A stretch of 64,000 bases of DNA, taken from the NCBI RefSeq assembly GCF_030268685.1, contig NZ_BSRQ01000022.1, positions 1 to 64,000 on the forward strand, given 5' to 3'. The DNA comes from Microtetraspora sp. NBRC 13810. GTDB lineage: Bacteria; Actinomycetota; Actinomycetes; Streptosporangiales; Streptosporangiaceae. This document shows positions 16,779 through 24,936 of this stretch, piece after piece; the stretch's first letter is position 1, and every line of letters starts with the position of its first letter. The notes below the pieces were generated by a model. That model worked only from the letters and a program-made list of their open reading frames with translations, was not told the DNA's origin and made no database searches. Position numbers and translations under genes: made by a program.

Positions 16779-17390
16779 ATGATCGGCGCCTTCTACGAGG
16801 ACGCGCTGAGGGGAGGGACGGTGGACGTCGAGTACTCCGACGGCAGGGTCCTGCCGCTGGACGCGGAGCGCTGGCTGCGGCCGATCGAAGGGGACCGGCG
16901 GCTGCTGGACAGGTGCGACGGGCCGACGCTCGACGTCGGCTCCGGGCCCGGCCGGCTGACCGTGGCGCTCGCCCGGAGGGCCGTGCCCGTCCTCGGCATC
17001 GACATCACTCCGCTGGCGGTCGCGCTGACGCGGCGCGCGGGCGGGCCGGCGTTGCGCAGGAGCGTCTTCGAGCCGCTGCCGTGCACCGGCCGCTGGGCGG
17101 TGGCGCTGCTGGCCGACGGGAACATCGGCATCGGCGGCGACCCCGCGGCGCTGCTGCGCCGGCTCCGCGAGCTGGTGCGGCCGGGCGGCGCGGTCCTCGC
17201 CGAGCTGGCGCCGCCCGGGTCGCCGAGCGCGGTGGACCGGGTACGGCTGCGCCGCGGCGGGCGGGTGGCCGACTGGTTCGCCTGGGCGACGGTGTCCGCC
17301 GACGACATCGATCCGCTGGCCCGGCGCTGCGGCTTCACCCGCGCCGACCACTGGAACGAGGCGGGACGATGGTTCGCCGCCCTGACCTGA
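16779..17390 (+). CDS. Class I SAM-dependent methyltransferase
   Basis: A 203-residue methyltransferase. Motif I is LDVGSGPGRLTVAL, followed by an acidic strand (GIDITPLAVALTRRAGG) and the motif IV-like VALLADGNIGIGGDPAALLRRL. It should methylate a small molecule or lipid in the cytoplasm. The start at 16779 (MIGAFYEDAL) is preferred over 16731, since the sixteen extra residues are basic and unlike the family. It sits directly upstream of the stump of a molybdopterin oxidoreductase, a pairing also seen elsewhere in actinomycetes with GT2/DUF2064 genes. Confidence 0.85.
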   Translation: MIGAFYEDALRGGTVDVEYSDGRVLPLDAERWLRPIEGDRRLLDRCDGPTLDVGSGPGRLTVALARRAVPVLGIDITPLAVALTRRAGGPALRRSVFEPLPCTGRWAVALLADGNIGIGGDPAALLRRLRELVRPGGAVLAELAPPGSPSAVDRVRLRRGGRVADWFAWATVSADDIDPLARRCGFTRADHWNEAGRWFAALT

Positions 17391-17402
17391 GCGCCGCCGG
17401 AC

Positions 17403-17614
17403 GCCGTGGTCGCGGTCGAGTCGCCGGAGAAGGGCGGCGCGTGCCGGTCCGGCGAGGTACGCTCGCCGCACCGGCGAGACCCGCTCACCCTGCTCGCCCT
17501 CCGGATCAACGGCTCACCGCTCGCCCCGACCACGGCTTCCCGCTCCACCTCATCGCGCCCGACCGGCCCGGGGTGCTGCAGACCAAGTGGGTGACGAAGG
17601 TGGTGGTGGCGTGA
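17403..17614 (+). pseudogene. Remnant of molybdopterin oxidoreductase C-terminus
   Basis: About 70 codons match the end of sulfite-oxidase-type molybdopterin proteins, but in two frames: RDPLTLLALRINGSPLAP up to about 17530, then DHGFPLHLIAPDRPGVLQ and TKWVTKVVVA to a TGA at 17614. A one-base deletion (CCCGACC where CCGGACC is expected) explains the shift. The same segment occurs intact in the gene at 24937-26274 (LLALRVNG, LDHGFPARI, NTKWV). The rest of the gene is gone, leaving the tail between the methyltransferase and NDH-2 genes. Confidence 0.75.
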
Positions 17615-19482
17615 AGGGCCGCAGGTGGCGACTGGCCGGGTACGGGATGGGCGGCGCGCTGGTCGCCGCCGGGCTGGGCGGCCTGCTGGTGGACGCCCGT
17701 CTCACCGATCCGCTCGGCTGGGCGTTGTGGTCCGGCGGGCTGATCGCGGTCGCCGCGGTCATGGTGGCGGCGCGGCTGCGGACCCGGCCGGCCGAGCGGG
17801 CGCGGGTGCTGTACGGCGCGGGCGCGGGGCTCGCCGGCGGGCTGCTCGTCGGTTCGGTGCAGGCGTACCACGGCATGCTCGGGCATCCGGGGCCGGCGGC
17901 CTTCGCCGCGCACGCGGTGCTGCTCGGCGCGGTGCTGGGATTCGTCGCCGGGGAACGCGCGGAGGATCTGGCCACGGCCTTCTCCTGCGGCATCCTGACC
18001 GGCCTGCTCGACTGGGCGGTGTGGCAGCTCACGCTCCGCCCGCTGCTGGCGGGACGGCTCCCCACCTGGGCGCTCGCCTCCGCCGACGAGCAGTTCGGCG
18101 CCCTGGTCGGCGACGTGCTGCTCGGCGGGACGGCCGGCGTGCTGCTGTACTGCGCACTCGCCCTGCGCCGGCGCGCGCCGGCCGGGCCCGCGCCGGCGCA
18201 GGCGCCCCTGCCGCGCGTCGTCATCGTCGGCGGCGGCTTCGGCGGGGTCGGCACGGCCCGCCGGCTCGACCGGCTGGCGGCCCGGGGGCTGCGCGCCGAC
18301 GTCACGCTGATCAGCGACACCAACGCCCTGCTCTTCACGCCGATGCTCGCCGGGGTCGCCTCCAGCGCCCTGGAGCCGCGGCACGTCAGCGCCCCGGTGC
18401 GCGCCGCGCTGACGCACACGTCGTTCCTGCACGGGCACGTGGACCGGATCGACACGGCCGGCCGCCTGGTCCATGTGACGACCGCGGACGAGGGCATGGC
18501 CTCGGTGCGCTATGACCACCTGGTCCTCGCGGTGGGCTCCGTGCCGTACTTCTTCGACCTGCCGGGGCTCGCCGAGCACGCCTTCCCGCTGAAGACCGTG
18601 GGGGACGCGACGCGGCTGCGCAACCACGTCCTCGGCGCCCTGGAGCGCGCGGACCTCGAACCCGCCGCGCGGACCCGGGCGGAGTTCCTCACCTTCGTCG
18701 TCGCCGGCGGCGGCTTCGCCGGGACGGAGCTGGTCGCCGAGTTGTCCGACCTGGTGTACGGGGTGCTGCGGCACTACCCGAACGTGCGCGAGTCCGAGCC
18801 GCGTTTCGTGCTCGTGCACACCGGTGAACGCATCCTCCCCGAGCTTCCGGCCGAGCTGGGCGCGTACGCGCAGGAGCGGCTCGCCCGCCGGGGTGTCGAG
18901 TTCCGGCTGAACGTGGCGGTGGCCGAGGCGCGGGCCGGGGCCGTACGGCTCGGCGACGGCACGGTCATCCCCGCCAGGACGCTCGCCTGGACGGCCGGCA
19001 ACCGGCCGCATCCGCTGACCGCGGCGCTGTCCGGCGGCGGCCGGCTCACCGTCGACCCGTTCCTGCGGGTGGACGGCGTCGAGGGCGTCTGGGCGATCGG
19101 CGACTGCGCGGGCATCCCCGGACCGGACGGCCGGCCCTACCCGCCGACGGCGCAGCACGCGCTGCGCGAGGGGCGGGCCGTCGCGGGCAACGTCGCCGCC
19201 GCGATCACCGGGGGCCGTCCCGCGGAGTTCCGTTTCCGCGGGATCGGCGTCCTGGTCGCGCTGGGCCACCGTACGGGGGTGGCCGAGATCCGCGGCCGCC
19301 GCGTCACCGGGCTGCCCGCCTGGCTGCTGTGGCGCGGCGTCTACCTCGCCAAGCTGCCCGGCTGGGAGAAGAAGCTCCGCGTCCTCGCCGACTGGACCAT
19401 CGACCTGGTCTTCTCGCGGGACATCGCGCTCACGCCGTCACCGCCCCGCGCCGCGCGGCATCCGGAGGCCGGTCATGAGTGA
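17611..19482 (+). CDS. NDH-2-like FAD oxidoreductase with membrane domain
   Basis: A 623-residue protein. Residues 1 to about 190 contain four to five hydrophobic segments. From about residue 204, VVIVGGGFGGVGTARRL begins a type II NADH dehydrogenase-like module; the second nucleotide loop is FVVAGGGFAGTELVAEL and the FAD ribityl site is WAIGDCAGI. The C-terminal YLAKLPGWEKKLRVLADW is the amphipathic region that docks NDH-2 on membranes. It should pass electrons from NAD(P)H to quinone. The GTG start overlaps the TGA of the molybdopterin remnant. The N-terminal membrane fusion is unusual for NDH-2. Confidence 0.85.
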   Translation: MKGRRWRLAGYGMGGALVAAGLGGLLVDARLTDPLGWALWSGGLIAVAAVMVAARLRTRPAERARVLYGAGAGLAGGLLVGSVQAYHGMLGHPGPAAFAAHAVLLGAVLGFVAGERAEDLATAFSCGILTGLLDWAVWQLTLRPLLAGRLPTWALASADEQFGALVGDVLLGGTAGVLLYCALALRRRAPAGPAPAQAPLPRVVIVGGGFGGVGTARRLDRLAARGLRADVTLISDTNALLFTPMLAGVASSALEPRHVSAPVRAALTHTSFLHGHVDRIDTAGRLVHVTTADEGMASVRYDHLVLAVGSVPYFFDLPGLAEHAFPLKTVGDATRLRNHVLGALERADLEPAARTRAEFLTFVVAGGGFAGTELVAELSDLVYGVLRHYPNVRESEPRFVLVHTGERILPELPAELGAYAQERLARRGVEFRLNVAVAEARAGAVRLGDGTVIPARTLAWTAGNRPHPLTAALSGGGRLTVDPFLRVDGVEGVWAIGDCAGIPGPDGRPYPPTAQHALREGRAVAGNVAAAITGGRPAEFRFRGIGVLVALGHRTGVAEIRGRRVTGLPAWLLWRGVYLAKLPGWEKKLRVLADWTIDLVFSRDIALTPSPPRAARHPEAGHE

Positions 19483-20899
19483 GATGGGGATCGCGGACCG
19501 GGCGCGCCGGGGAGCCGTGCCGGGGGCGGTGGCCGGGCTGGCCGGCGGGGTGGTCTTCGGCGGTGTGATGGCCGAGATCGGCTTCCTGCCGACGGTCGCC
19601 GCGATCGTGCGCACCGACGTGATCCCGCTGGCCTTCGCCGTGCACATGCTGTTCGCGGCGATCATCGGGGCCGGGTTCGGCCTGCTGGTCGTGCACCAGC
19701 GGGCCAGGGTCGAGGAACTGCTCTTCTGGGGCCTGGTCTACGGGATGCTGTGGTGGTTCCTCGGGCCGCTGACGCTGCTGCCGATCCTGCTCGGCCGTCC
19801 GGTCGCCTGGGACCTCGCCGGTGGCCGGGAGCTGCTGCCGAGTCTCATCGGCCACCTCGTCTACGGCGCGGTCACCGCGGCGGCGTTCGCGTGGTTGCGC
19901 CGCCCGGCCGGTTCCCGCCCGCGGATCCGGCCCGCCGCGCCGGTCCGCGGTCTCGCCGCGGGCGCGCTCACGGCTGCGGTGCTCGTCTTCGGCCTCGGCG
20001 TCATGACGGGCGTGCCGCCGTACCGGCTGTTCGTCTACGGTGTCGTCCTCGGCCTCGGGTATCCGCTGCTCTTCGGCGACCGCCCGGAGGGCACCGGCCC
20101 CGCGCTGATCCGCGGTGTGGCGTACGGCTTCGCCTGGTGGATCCTGGTCGCGCTGACGTTTCCCACCCTGCTCACCACCGGGACGCTGGACTGGTCGCTC
20201 GAAGGCGTGCGGAACGCCGTCCCCGAGCTTCCCGGCCTCGTCCTCCTCGGCGCCGGCACCGCCGCCGGGACCACCTGGCTCGCGGCGGCCGGGCAGGCCC
20301 TGTTCGAGGACGACATCCGGCGGCTGCACCGGGTGTCGTTCGGTCCCGGCAGGCTGCGGGCCGCCGGGTACGGGCTCGCGGGCGGCCTCGCGGGCGGCGT
20401 CGTCTTCGCCCTGGTGCTGGCGCCGAGCGGGCTGCTGCCCACCGTGGCCCGCCTGGCCGGCGGGCGTACCGCGCTGACCGGCCTGTGGGTCCACCTGGTG
20501 ATCGCCATGGCGGTCGGCGTCTCCTACGGGGTCTTCTTCCGGAACCGGAGCTTCGACCTCGCGTCCGGGCTCGGCTGGGGCGTCTGCTACGGGTTCCTGT
20601 GGTGGATCCTGGGCGGGCTCACCCTGGCGCCCGTCCTGCTCGGCGGCGCCCCGCTGTGGACGGCCGCCGGTCTCACCGCGTCCTTTCCCGTCCTGGTCGG
20701 GCACCTCGCGTACGGGGCCGTCCTCGGGGCCGTCTGCGGGCGGCTCGAACAGCGGGTCAGCCCGTGGTGGCTCACCCGGGGCCAGGCCGAACAGGAGCGC
20801 AGGACCGCCCTGCGTGAGCAGACGCTCGGCTCCGCGCCCGCGCTGTGGACGTTCGTCCTGCTCATCGCCCTCACCGTCCCGCTGCTGATCGCGCGCTGA
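19475..20899 (+). CDS. Integral membrane protein built of repeats
   Basis: A 474-residue protein with about 12 hydrophobic segments. The same unit appears at the N- and C-terminal ends: GLAGGVVFGGVMAEIGFLPT versus GLAGGVVFALVLAPSGLLPT, and YGMLWWFLGPLTLLPILLG versus YGFLWWILGGLTLAPVLLG. A more diverged middle unit has YGFAWWILVALTFPTLL. It seems to be a tandem triplication of a four-helix module. The ATG overlaps the NDH-2 stop by eight bases, so the two are translated together and the protein may be a membrane partner in the same redox system. No known family recognised. Confidence 0.8.
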   Translation: MSEMGIADRARRGAVPGAVAGLAGGVVFGGVMAEIGFLPTVAAIVRTDVIPLAFAVHMLFAAIIGAGFGLLVVHQRARVEELLFWGLVYGMLWWFLGPLTLLPILLGRPVAWDLAGGRELLPSLIGHLVYGAVTAAAFAWLRRPAGSRPRIRPAAPVRGLAAGALTAAVLVFGLGVMTGVPPYRLFVYGVVLGLGYPLLFGDRPEGTGPALIRGVAYGFAWWILVALTFPTLLTTGTLDWSLEGVRNAVPELPGLVLLGAGTAAGTTWLAAAGQALFEDDIRRLHRVSFGPGRLRAAGYGLAGGLAGGVVFALVLAPSGLLPTVARLAGGRTALTGLWVHLVIAMAVGVSYGVFFRNRSFDLASGLGWGVCYGFLWWILGGLTLAPVLLGGAPLWTAAGLTASFPVLVGHLAYGAVLGAVCGRLEQRVSPWWLTRGQAEQERRTALREQTLGSAPALWTFVLLIALTVPLLIAR

Positions 20900-20914
20900 G
20901 CGTCGAAGCGGCCG

Positions 20915-21556
20915 TCAGCGCAGCGCCAGGCCGGCGCGCACGTCCCGCAACGTCGCGGCGAACCGGGTGCCGGGCGCCTGGGCCGCGACGTGGCAGGCGT
21001 CGGCGAAGGTGTCGACGTCGTGCAGCTCGGGCAGGTGCGCCACGCTGAGCCCGGCCCGGCGCAGCCGGGTGAGCTGGACCGCTCCGGTGTCCGGCCGCGA
21101 CATGGGCACGCCGAGCAGCAGCGCGGGGTCGGGGCGGCGCAGGCCGAGGAGCCAGAAGCCGCCGTCCGCGGCGGGGCCGTACACCGCGTCGTGCCCGGCG
21201 AGCGCGCCGGCGGCGGCTTCGAGCAGGGCGGGAGTGAGCTGGGGGGTGTCCATGCCGACGAGGACGACGGGCATCGCGTGCAGCCGATAGGCGTCGGTGA
21301 AGGCCGCCGCCAGCCGCTCGTCCAGGCCGCGCCCGCGTTGCGGGATCACCGGGAACCCGGCGGGCAGCCAGGCGCCGGGCAGCCCCTGGAGGACGAGGAC
21401 CCGGTGCGGCACCCGGACCGCGGCCACCGTGCGCAGGGTGTCCTCCAGGGCGGCGGACGCGAGCCGGGCCGCCTGTTCCTCGGTGCAGGGCGGGCAGAGC
21501 CGCGTCTTGACCCTGCCCGGCACCGGCTCCTTGGCGATGACGAGGATCTGCGTCAC
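20915..21556 (-). CDS. DUF2064 / TIGR04282-type nucleotidyl/glycosyltransferase
   Basis: A 213-residue GT-A fold protein: ILVIAKEPVPGRVKTRL is the DUF2064 signature (like the nucleotide-binding start of MobA/CofC), and VVLVGMDTPQLTPALLEAA and DAVYGPAADGGFWLLGL are the next conserved blocks. Its exact reaction is not established; it commonly occurs beside GT2 glycosyltransferases. The GTG start overlaps the TGA of the GT2 gene as GTGA, so the two are coupled. Confidence 0.88.
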   Translation of the reverse strand: MTQILVIAKEPVPGRVKTRLCPPCTEEQAARLASAALEDTLRTVAAVRVPHRVLVLQGLPGAWLPAGFPVIPQRGRGLDERLAAAFTDAYRLHAMPVVLVGMDTPQLTPALLEAAAGALAGHDAVYGPAADGGFWLLGLRRPDPALLLGVPMSRPDTGAVQLTRLRRAGLSVAHLPELHDVDTFADACHVAAQAPGTRFAATLRDVRAGLALR

Positions 21557-22209
21557 GCGGTCTCCCGCATGACCCGACGCATGTCGCCGATGGCCCGCAG
21601 CGTGCCGCGGATCGTGCCGGTCACCTTGGACCGGCCGGCCCTGGGCAGGTAGTCCACCTCGCTCTCGGCGATCCGCCGGCCGGCCGCGGCGGCGCGCAGC
21701 ACCATCTCCAGCGGGTAGCCGAACCTGCGGTCCCGCAGGTCCAGGGCGAGAAGGTCGGCGCGGCGCGCCGCGCGCATCGGGCCGAGGTCGTGCAGCGCGG
21801 CCCCGGTGCGCCGCCGCAGCCGGTGGGCCAGCAGGGCGTTGGCGGCGCGCGCGTGCGGCGGCCAGGCGCCCGCCGAGCGGGTCACCCGCCGGCCGAGCAC
21901 CAGGTCCGCGGCTCCGGTCAGGACCGGCTCGGTCACCCGGGGAAGCTGACGCGGGTCGAGGGAGGCGTCGGCGTCCATGAAGGCGACGACGTCGGCGGTC
22001 GCGGCGAGCAGGCCCGCGTGGCAGGCGGCCCCGAACCCGCGCCGGGGTTCCATCACCACGCGCGCCCCGAGGCTGAGCGCCACCTTCACCGAGCCGTCCG
22101 AGGACCCGTTGTCCACCACGATGGGCCGGTATCCGGCCGGCATGCGCTCCAGCACCCAGGGCAGGGCGGCCTCCTCGTCGAGGCACGGCAGCACCACGTC
22201 GATCTCCAT
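21553..22209 (-). CDS. Family 2 glycosyltransferase
   Basis: A 218-residue GT2 enzyme without membrane helices. VVLPCLDEEAALPWVLERMP is the nucleotide-binding start, VDNGSSDGS the first acidic motif and VAFMDADASLDPRQLP the DXD-type metal site. It resembles dolichol/polyprenyl-phosphate sugar transferases and should transfer a sugar from a nucleotide donor, perhaps to a lipid carrier. Coupled with DUF2064 downstream. It is divergent from the GT-C-like membrane protein gene, 93 bp away. Confidence 0.88.
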   Translation of the reverse strand: MEIDVVLPCLDEEAALPWVLERMPAGYRPIVVDNGSSDGSVKVALSLGARVVMEPRRGFGAACHAGLLAATADVVAFMDADASLDPRQLPRVTEPVLTGAADLVLGRRVTRSAGAWPPHARAANALLAHRLRRRTGAALHDLGPMRAARRADLLALDLRDRRFGYPLEMVLRAAAAGRRIAESEVDYLPRAGRSKVTGTIRGTLRAIGDMRRVMRETA

Positions 22210-22302
22210 GGCACCGACGTTAAAGCAGCCGATGCCGCGAGACTCTTACGGAGTGGTGACGCCCGCTTCAAAATAAGCGCAGGTCAGAACTACTGTTACC
22301 GA

Positions 22303-23697
22303 GTGGCGGAAAGATCGGATCGACGGGCGGCCGGCGCACGGCCCGCCCGCCAGGACGGGCCCCGGCGCCGGGACGAGACCGGCGCCCCGACCGGCCTTCC
22401 GGGCGCGGACGGGAGTGCGGGCGGTCGATGGCCGCGCGGGGCGCTCGGCTGGTGGGTGGCGCTGGTCGCGGGCGGCTTCGCGGCGGGCGGGGTGCTGCAC
22501 GGGCTGGGCGTGCTGCGCATCGATCATCTGCCGCCGCTGCACGCCCACTTCCGGGTGCTGACGGTCACGCTGCTGCCGGCGGCGCTCTTCGCGGCCGTCG
22601 CCGTGCGGGTCCTGCCCGGGCTGGTCAGGCGGGGCGGGTTCGGGCGGGCGTCACTCGTCGCCTACGGCTTCGCGCTGGCCTGGACGGTCCTGCTGGCGGA
22701 GTCGGCCGACGGGCTGGCCGCGCCATTCACCCACCCGGAGGAGTACCTGGCGGTGCTGCCCGCGGTCGGCCATGACCCGCTCGGCTGGCTGGCCACCTTC
22801 ACCCAGCGGCTGCCGGAGTACCCGACGCACGTGCGCGGGCATCCGCCGCTGCCGGTGCTGGTGGTGTGGGCGCTGGGCGCGGCGGGCCTGGGCGGGCCGC
22901 TGTGGGCGGCGATCGTGGTGGTCCTCGCGGGCTGTTCGGCCACGGTGGCGATCGGGCTCACGGTACGCCGCCTGGCCGGGGAGGAGGCCGCGCGGCGGGC
23001 GCTGCCGTACCTCGCACTCACCCCGGCCTCGGTGTGGATCGCCACCACGATGGACGCGTTCTTCGCCGGGGTCGGCGCGTGGGGTGTGGCGCTGCTGGTG
23101 CTCGGCCGGAGCACCGCCGCCAGGACGTGGTTCGCGGCGGGGGCGGGGGTGCTGCTGGGGGCGCTGCCGTACCTCAGCTACGGGCTGGTGCCCTACCTGG
23201 TGATCCCGGTGACGGTCGCCGTGCTGGTGCGGTCGCCGTGGCGGGCGGTGGCCGCCGCTTCGGCCGGGGCGGTGGCGGTGACGGGCGCGTTCGCGGCGGC
23301 GGGGTTCTCCTGGTTCGCCGGGGTGGCGGCCACCCACGCGGAGTGGGCCGCCGATCCGGGCGCCGCCCGCCCCTACCTGTACTTCCTGGTGGCCAACCTG
23401 GCCGTCCTCGCCCTGGTCACCGGCCCGGCCACCGCCGCGGGACTGGCCCACCTGGCACCGCACCTGGCACCCCGCCTGGCGCGGCGTCATGGCGCCGCCG
23501 CCGTCGTCGCCGCGGCGCTGGTGGCGGTGCTGGCGCTGGACGTCAGCGGGGTGACGCGCGGGGAGGTGGAGCGGATCTGGGTGCCGTTCGCCGTGTGGAT
23601 CGGCCTGGCGGCGGCGTACGCGCCCGGACGTCGCACGCTCGCCGCGCAGGTGGTCACCGGGCTGCTCCTGCAAGGACTCGTCGCCTCCCCCTGGTGA
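22303..23697 (+). CDS. GT-C-like integral membrane protein
   Basis: A 464-residue polytopic protein with 10-12 hydrophobic segments after a ~45-residue basic N-terminus. The extracytoplasmic loop with YPTHVRGHPPLPVLVVWAL is like the His-Pro loop of GT-C glycosyltransferases that use polyprenyl-phosphate sugars. Together with the divergent GT2 and the convergent sugar epimerase this suggests lipid-linked sugar synthesis and transfer. The frame is open to 21790, but that would overlap the GT2 gene; GTG 22303 is the best start, and its exact place is uncertain. Specific function unproven. Confidence 0.7.
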   Translation: MAERSDRRAAGARPARQDGPRRRDETGAPTGLPGADGSAGGRWPRGALGWWVALVAGGFAAGGVLHGLGVLRIDHLPPLHAHFRVLTVTLLPAALFAAVAVRVLPGLVRRGGFGRASLVAYGFALAWTVLLAESADGLAAPFTHPEEYLAVLPAVGHDPLGWLATFTQRLPEYPTHVRGHPPLPVLVVWALGAAGLGGPLWAAIVVVLAGCSATVAIGLTVRRLAGEEAARRALPYLALTPASVWIATTMDAFFAGVGAWGVALLVLGRSTAARTWFAAGAGVLLGALPYLSYGLVPYLVIPVTVAVLVRSPWRAVAAASAGAVAVTGAFAAAGFSWFAGVAATHAEWAADPGAARPYLYFLVANLAVLALVTGPATAAGLAHLAPHLAPRLARRHGAAAVVAAALVAVLALDVSGVTRGEVERIWVPFAVWIGLAAAYAPGRRTLAAQVVTGLLLQGLVASPW

Positions 23698-23710
23698 GCC
23701 CCGCGCCCGA

Positions 23711-24697
23711 TCAGCCCAGGGGTGCGGCGGAGAACTCCTTCATGCCCTCGGCGAAGGAGACCCTCGCCCGGAAGCCGAGCTCCGCCGCCGCCCGCTCCGG
23801 GGAGGCGACGATGTGCCGCACGTCGCCGAGCCGGTACTCGCCGGTGACGACCGGATCCGGGCCGCCTCGCTCGGCGGCGAGCGCGGCGGCCATCTCGCCC
23901 ACCGTGTGCGGCTCGCCGCTGGCGACGTTGTACGCGACCGGCGTCCCCGGCGCGCCCCCGGACAGGGCGGCGAGGTTCGCCCTGGCGACGTCGCGGACGT
24001 GCACGAAGTCGCGCCGCTGCCTGCCGTCCTCGAACACCCTCGGCGCGCGGCCGGCCTCCAGCGCGGACCGGAAGATCGCCGCCACCCCGGAGTACGGCGT
24101 GTCCCTGGGCATCCTCGGCCCGTACACGTTGTGGTAGCGCAGCGCGACCACCGTGCCGCCGGTCTCCCTCGCCCAGTTGGCCGCCAGGTGTTCCTGGGCG
24201 AGCTTGGTGGTGGCGTAGGCGTTGCGCGGATCGGCGGGCGCGTCCTCGCCGATCGCGGCCGGGGTGACCGGGGAACCGCACCGGGGGCAGCGCGGCTCGA
24301 ACCGCCCGCGTGCCAGGTCGGCGACGGCACGCGGGCCCGGCCGCACCCTGCCGTGCCCGGCGCAGTCGTAGGCGCCCTCCCCGTAGACCACCATCGAGGA
24401 CGCCAGCACCAGCCGCCCGATCCCGTGCCGTGCCATCGCCGCCAGCAGCACGGCGGTGCCGTACGCGTTGACCGACGTGTAGTCCGGCAGGTCGGCGACG
24501 TCCACGCCGAGCCCGACCTTGGCCGCCTGGTGCACCACGGCCTCCGCGCCGGGAAGCGCCCGGTCGAGGACGGCGGCGTCCCGCACGTCGTCCCCGTTCC
24601 GCAGGTCGAGCCCGGTCACCTCGTGGCCCGTCTCGTCCAGCGCCTCGACGACATGACTTCCGATGAACCCGGCGGACCCGGTCACGACTACCCTCAT
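23711..24697 (-). CDS. NAD-dependent sugar epimerase/dehydratase
   Basis: A 328-residue extended SDR. VVVTGSAGFIGSHVVEAL is the NAD loop, SSMVVYGEG and the YATTKLAQEHLAANW segment hold the Ser/Tyr-Lys catalytic residues, and RYHNVYGPRMPRDTPYSGVA is the substrate region. An insertion carrying CPRCGSP plus an upstream DCAGHG could form a zinc site, a feature of one actinomycete subgroup. It should interconvert NDP-sugars. The start at 24697 places the Rossmann strand at the N-terminus; 239 bp separate it from the divergent molybdopterin gene. Confidence 0.9.
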   Translation of the reverse strand: MRVVVTGSAGFIGSHVVEALDETGHEVTGLDLRNGDDVRDAAVLDRALPGAEAVVHQAAKVGLGVDVADLPDYTSVNAYGTAVLLAAMARHGIGRLVLASSMVVYGEGAYDCAGHGRVRPGPRAVADLARGRFEPRCPRCGSPVTPAAIGEDAPADPRNAYATTKLAQEHLAANWARETGGTVVALRYHNVYGPRMPRDTPYSGVAAIFRSALEAGRAPRVFEDGRQRRDFVHVRDVARANLAALSGGAPGTPVAYNVASGEPHTVGEMAAALAAERGGPDPVVTGEYRLGDVRHIVASPERAAAELGFRARVSFAEGMKEFSAAPLG

Positions 24698-24936
24698 CCC
24701 GCCGAGCGTAGGCGGCGTCCCGCCCCGCGCGGCGGTACGGCCCGCGGCCGTTCGCAGGCCGTAAGAAGTCTTGGCCGATCCCGGCGGCGGCCCTGCCCGG
24801 CCGGAGACGGTGCCTTGGCGGGAGCCGGGCCTTTGCCGAAGGGGCACCGTTTCCGGTGCGAACCGGGAGACGCCCCGGCCTTTCGCGAGCCGTGTTCGCG
24901 GTAACGACGACAAGCAGGAGTCGTCGGGGGGGATCG

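Noticed and set aside
16541-16780. 79-codon minus-strand frame before the methyltransferase
   Set aside because: No ribosome-binding site, no recognisable motif, overlaps the presumed promoter.
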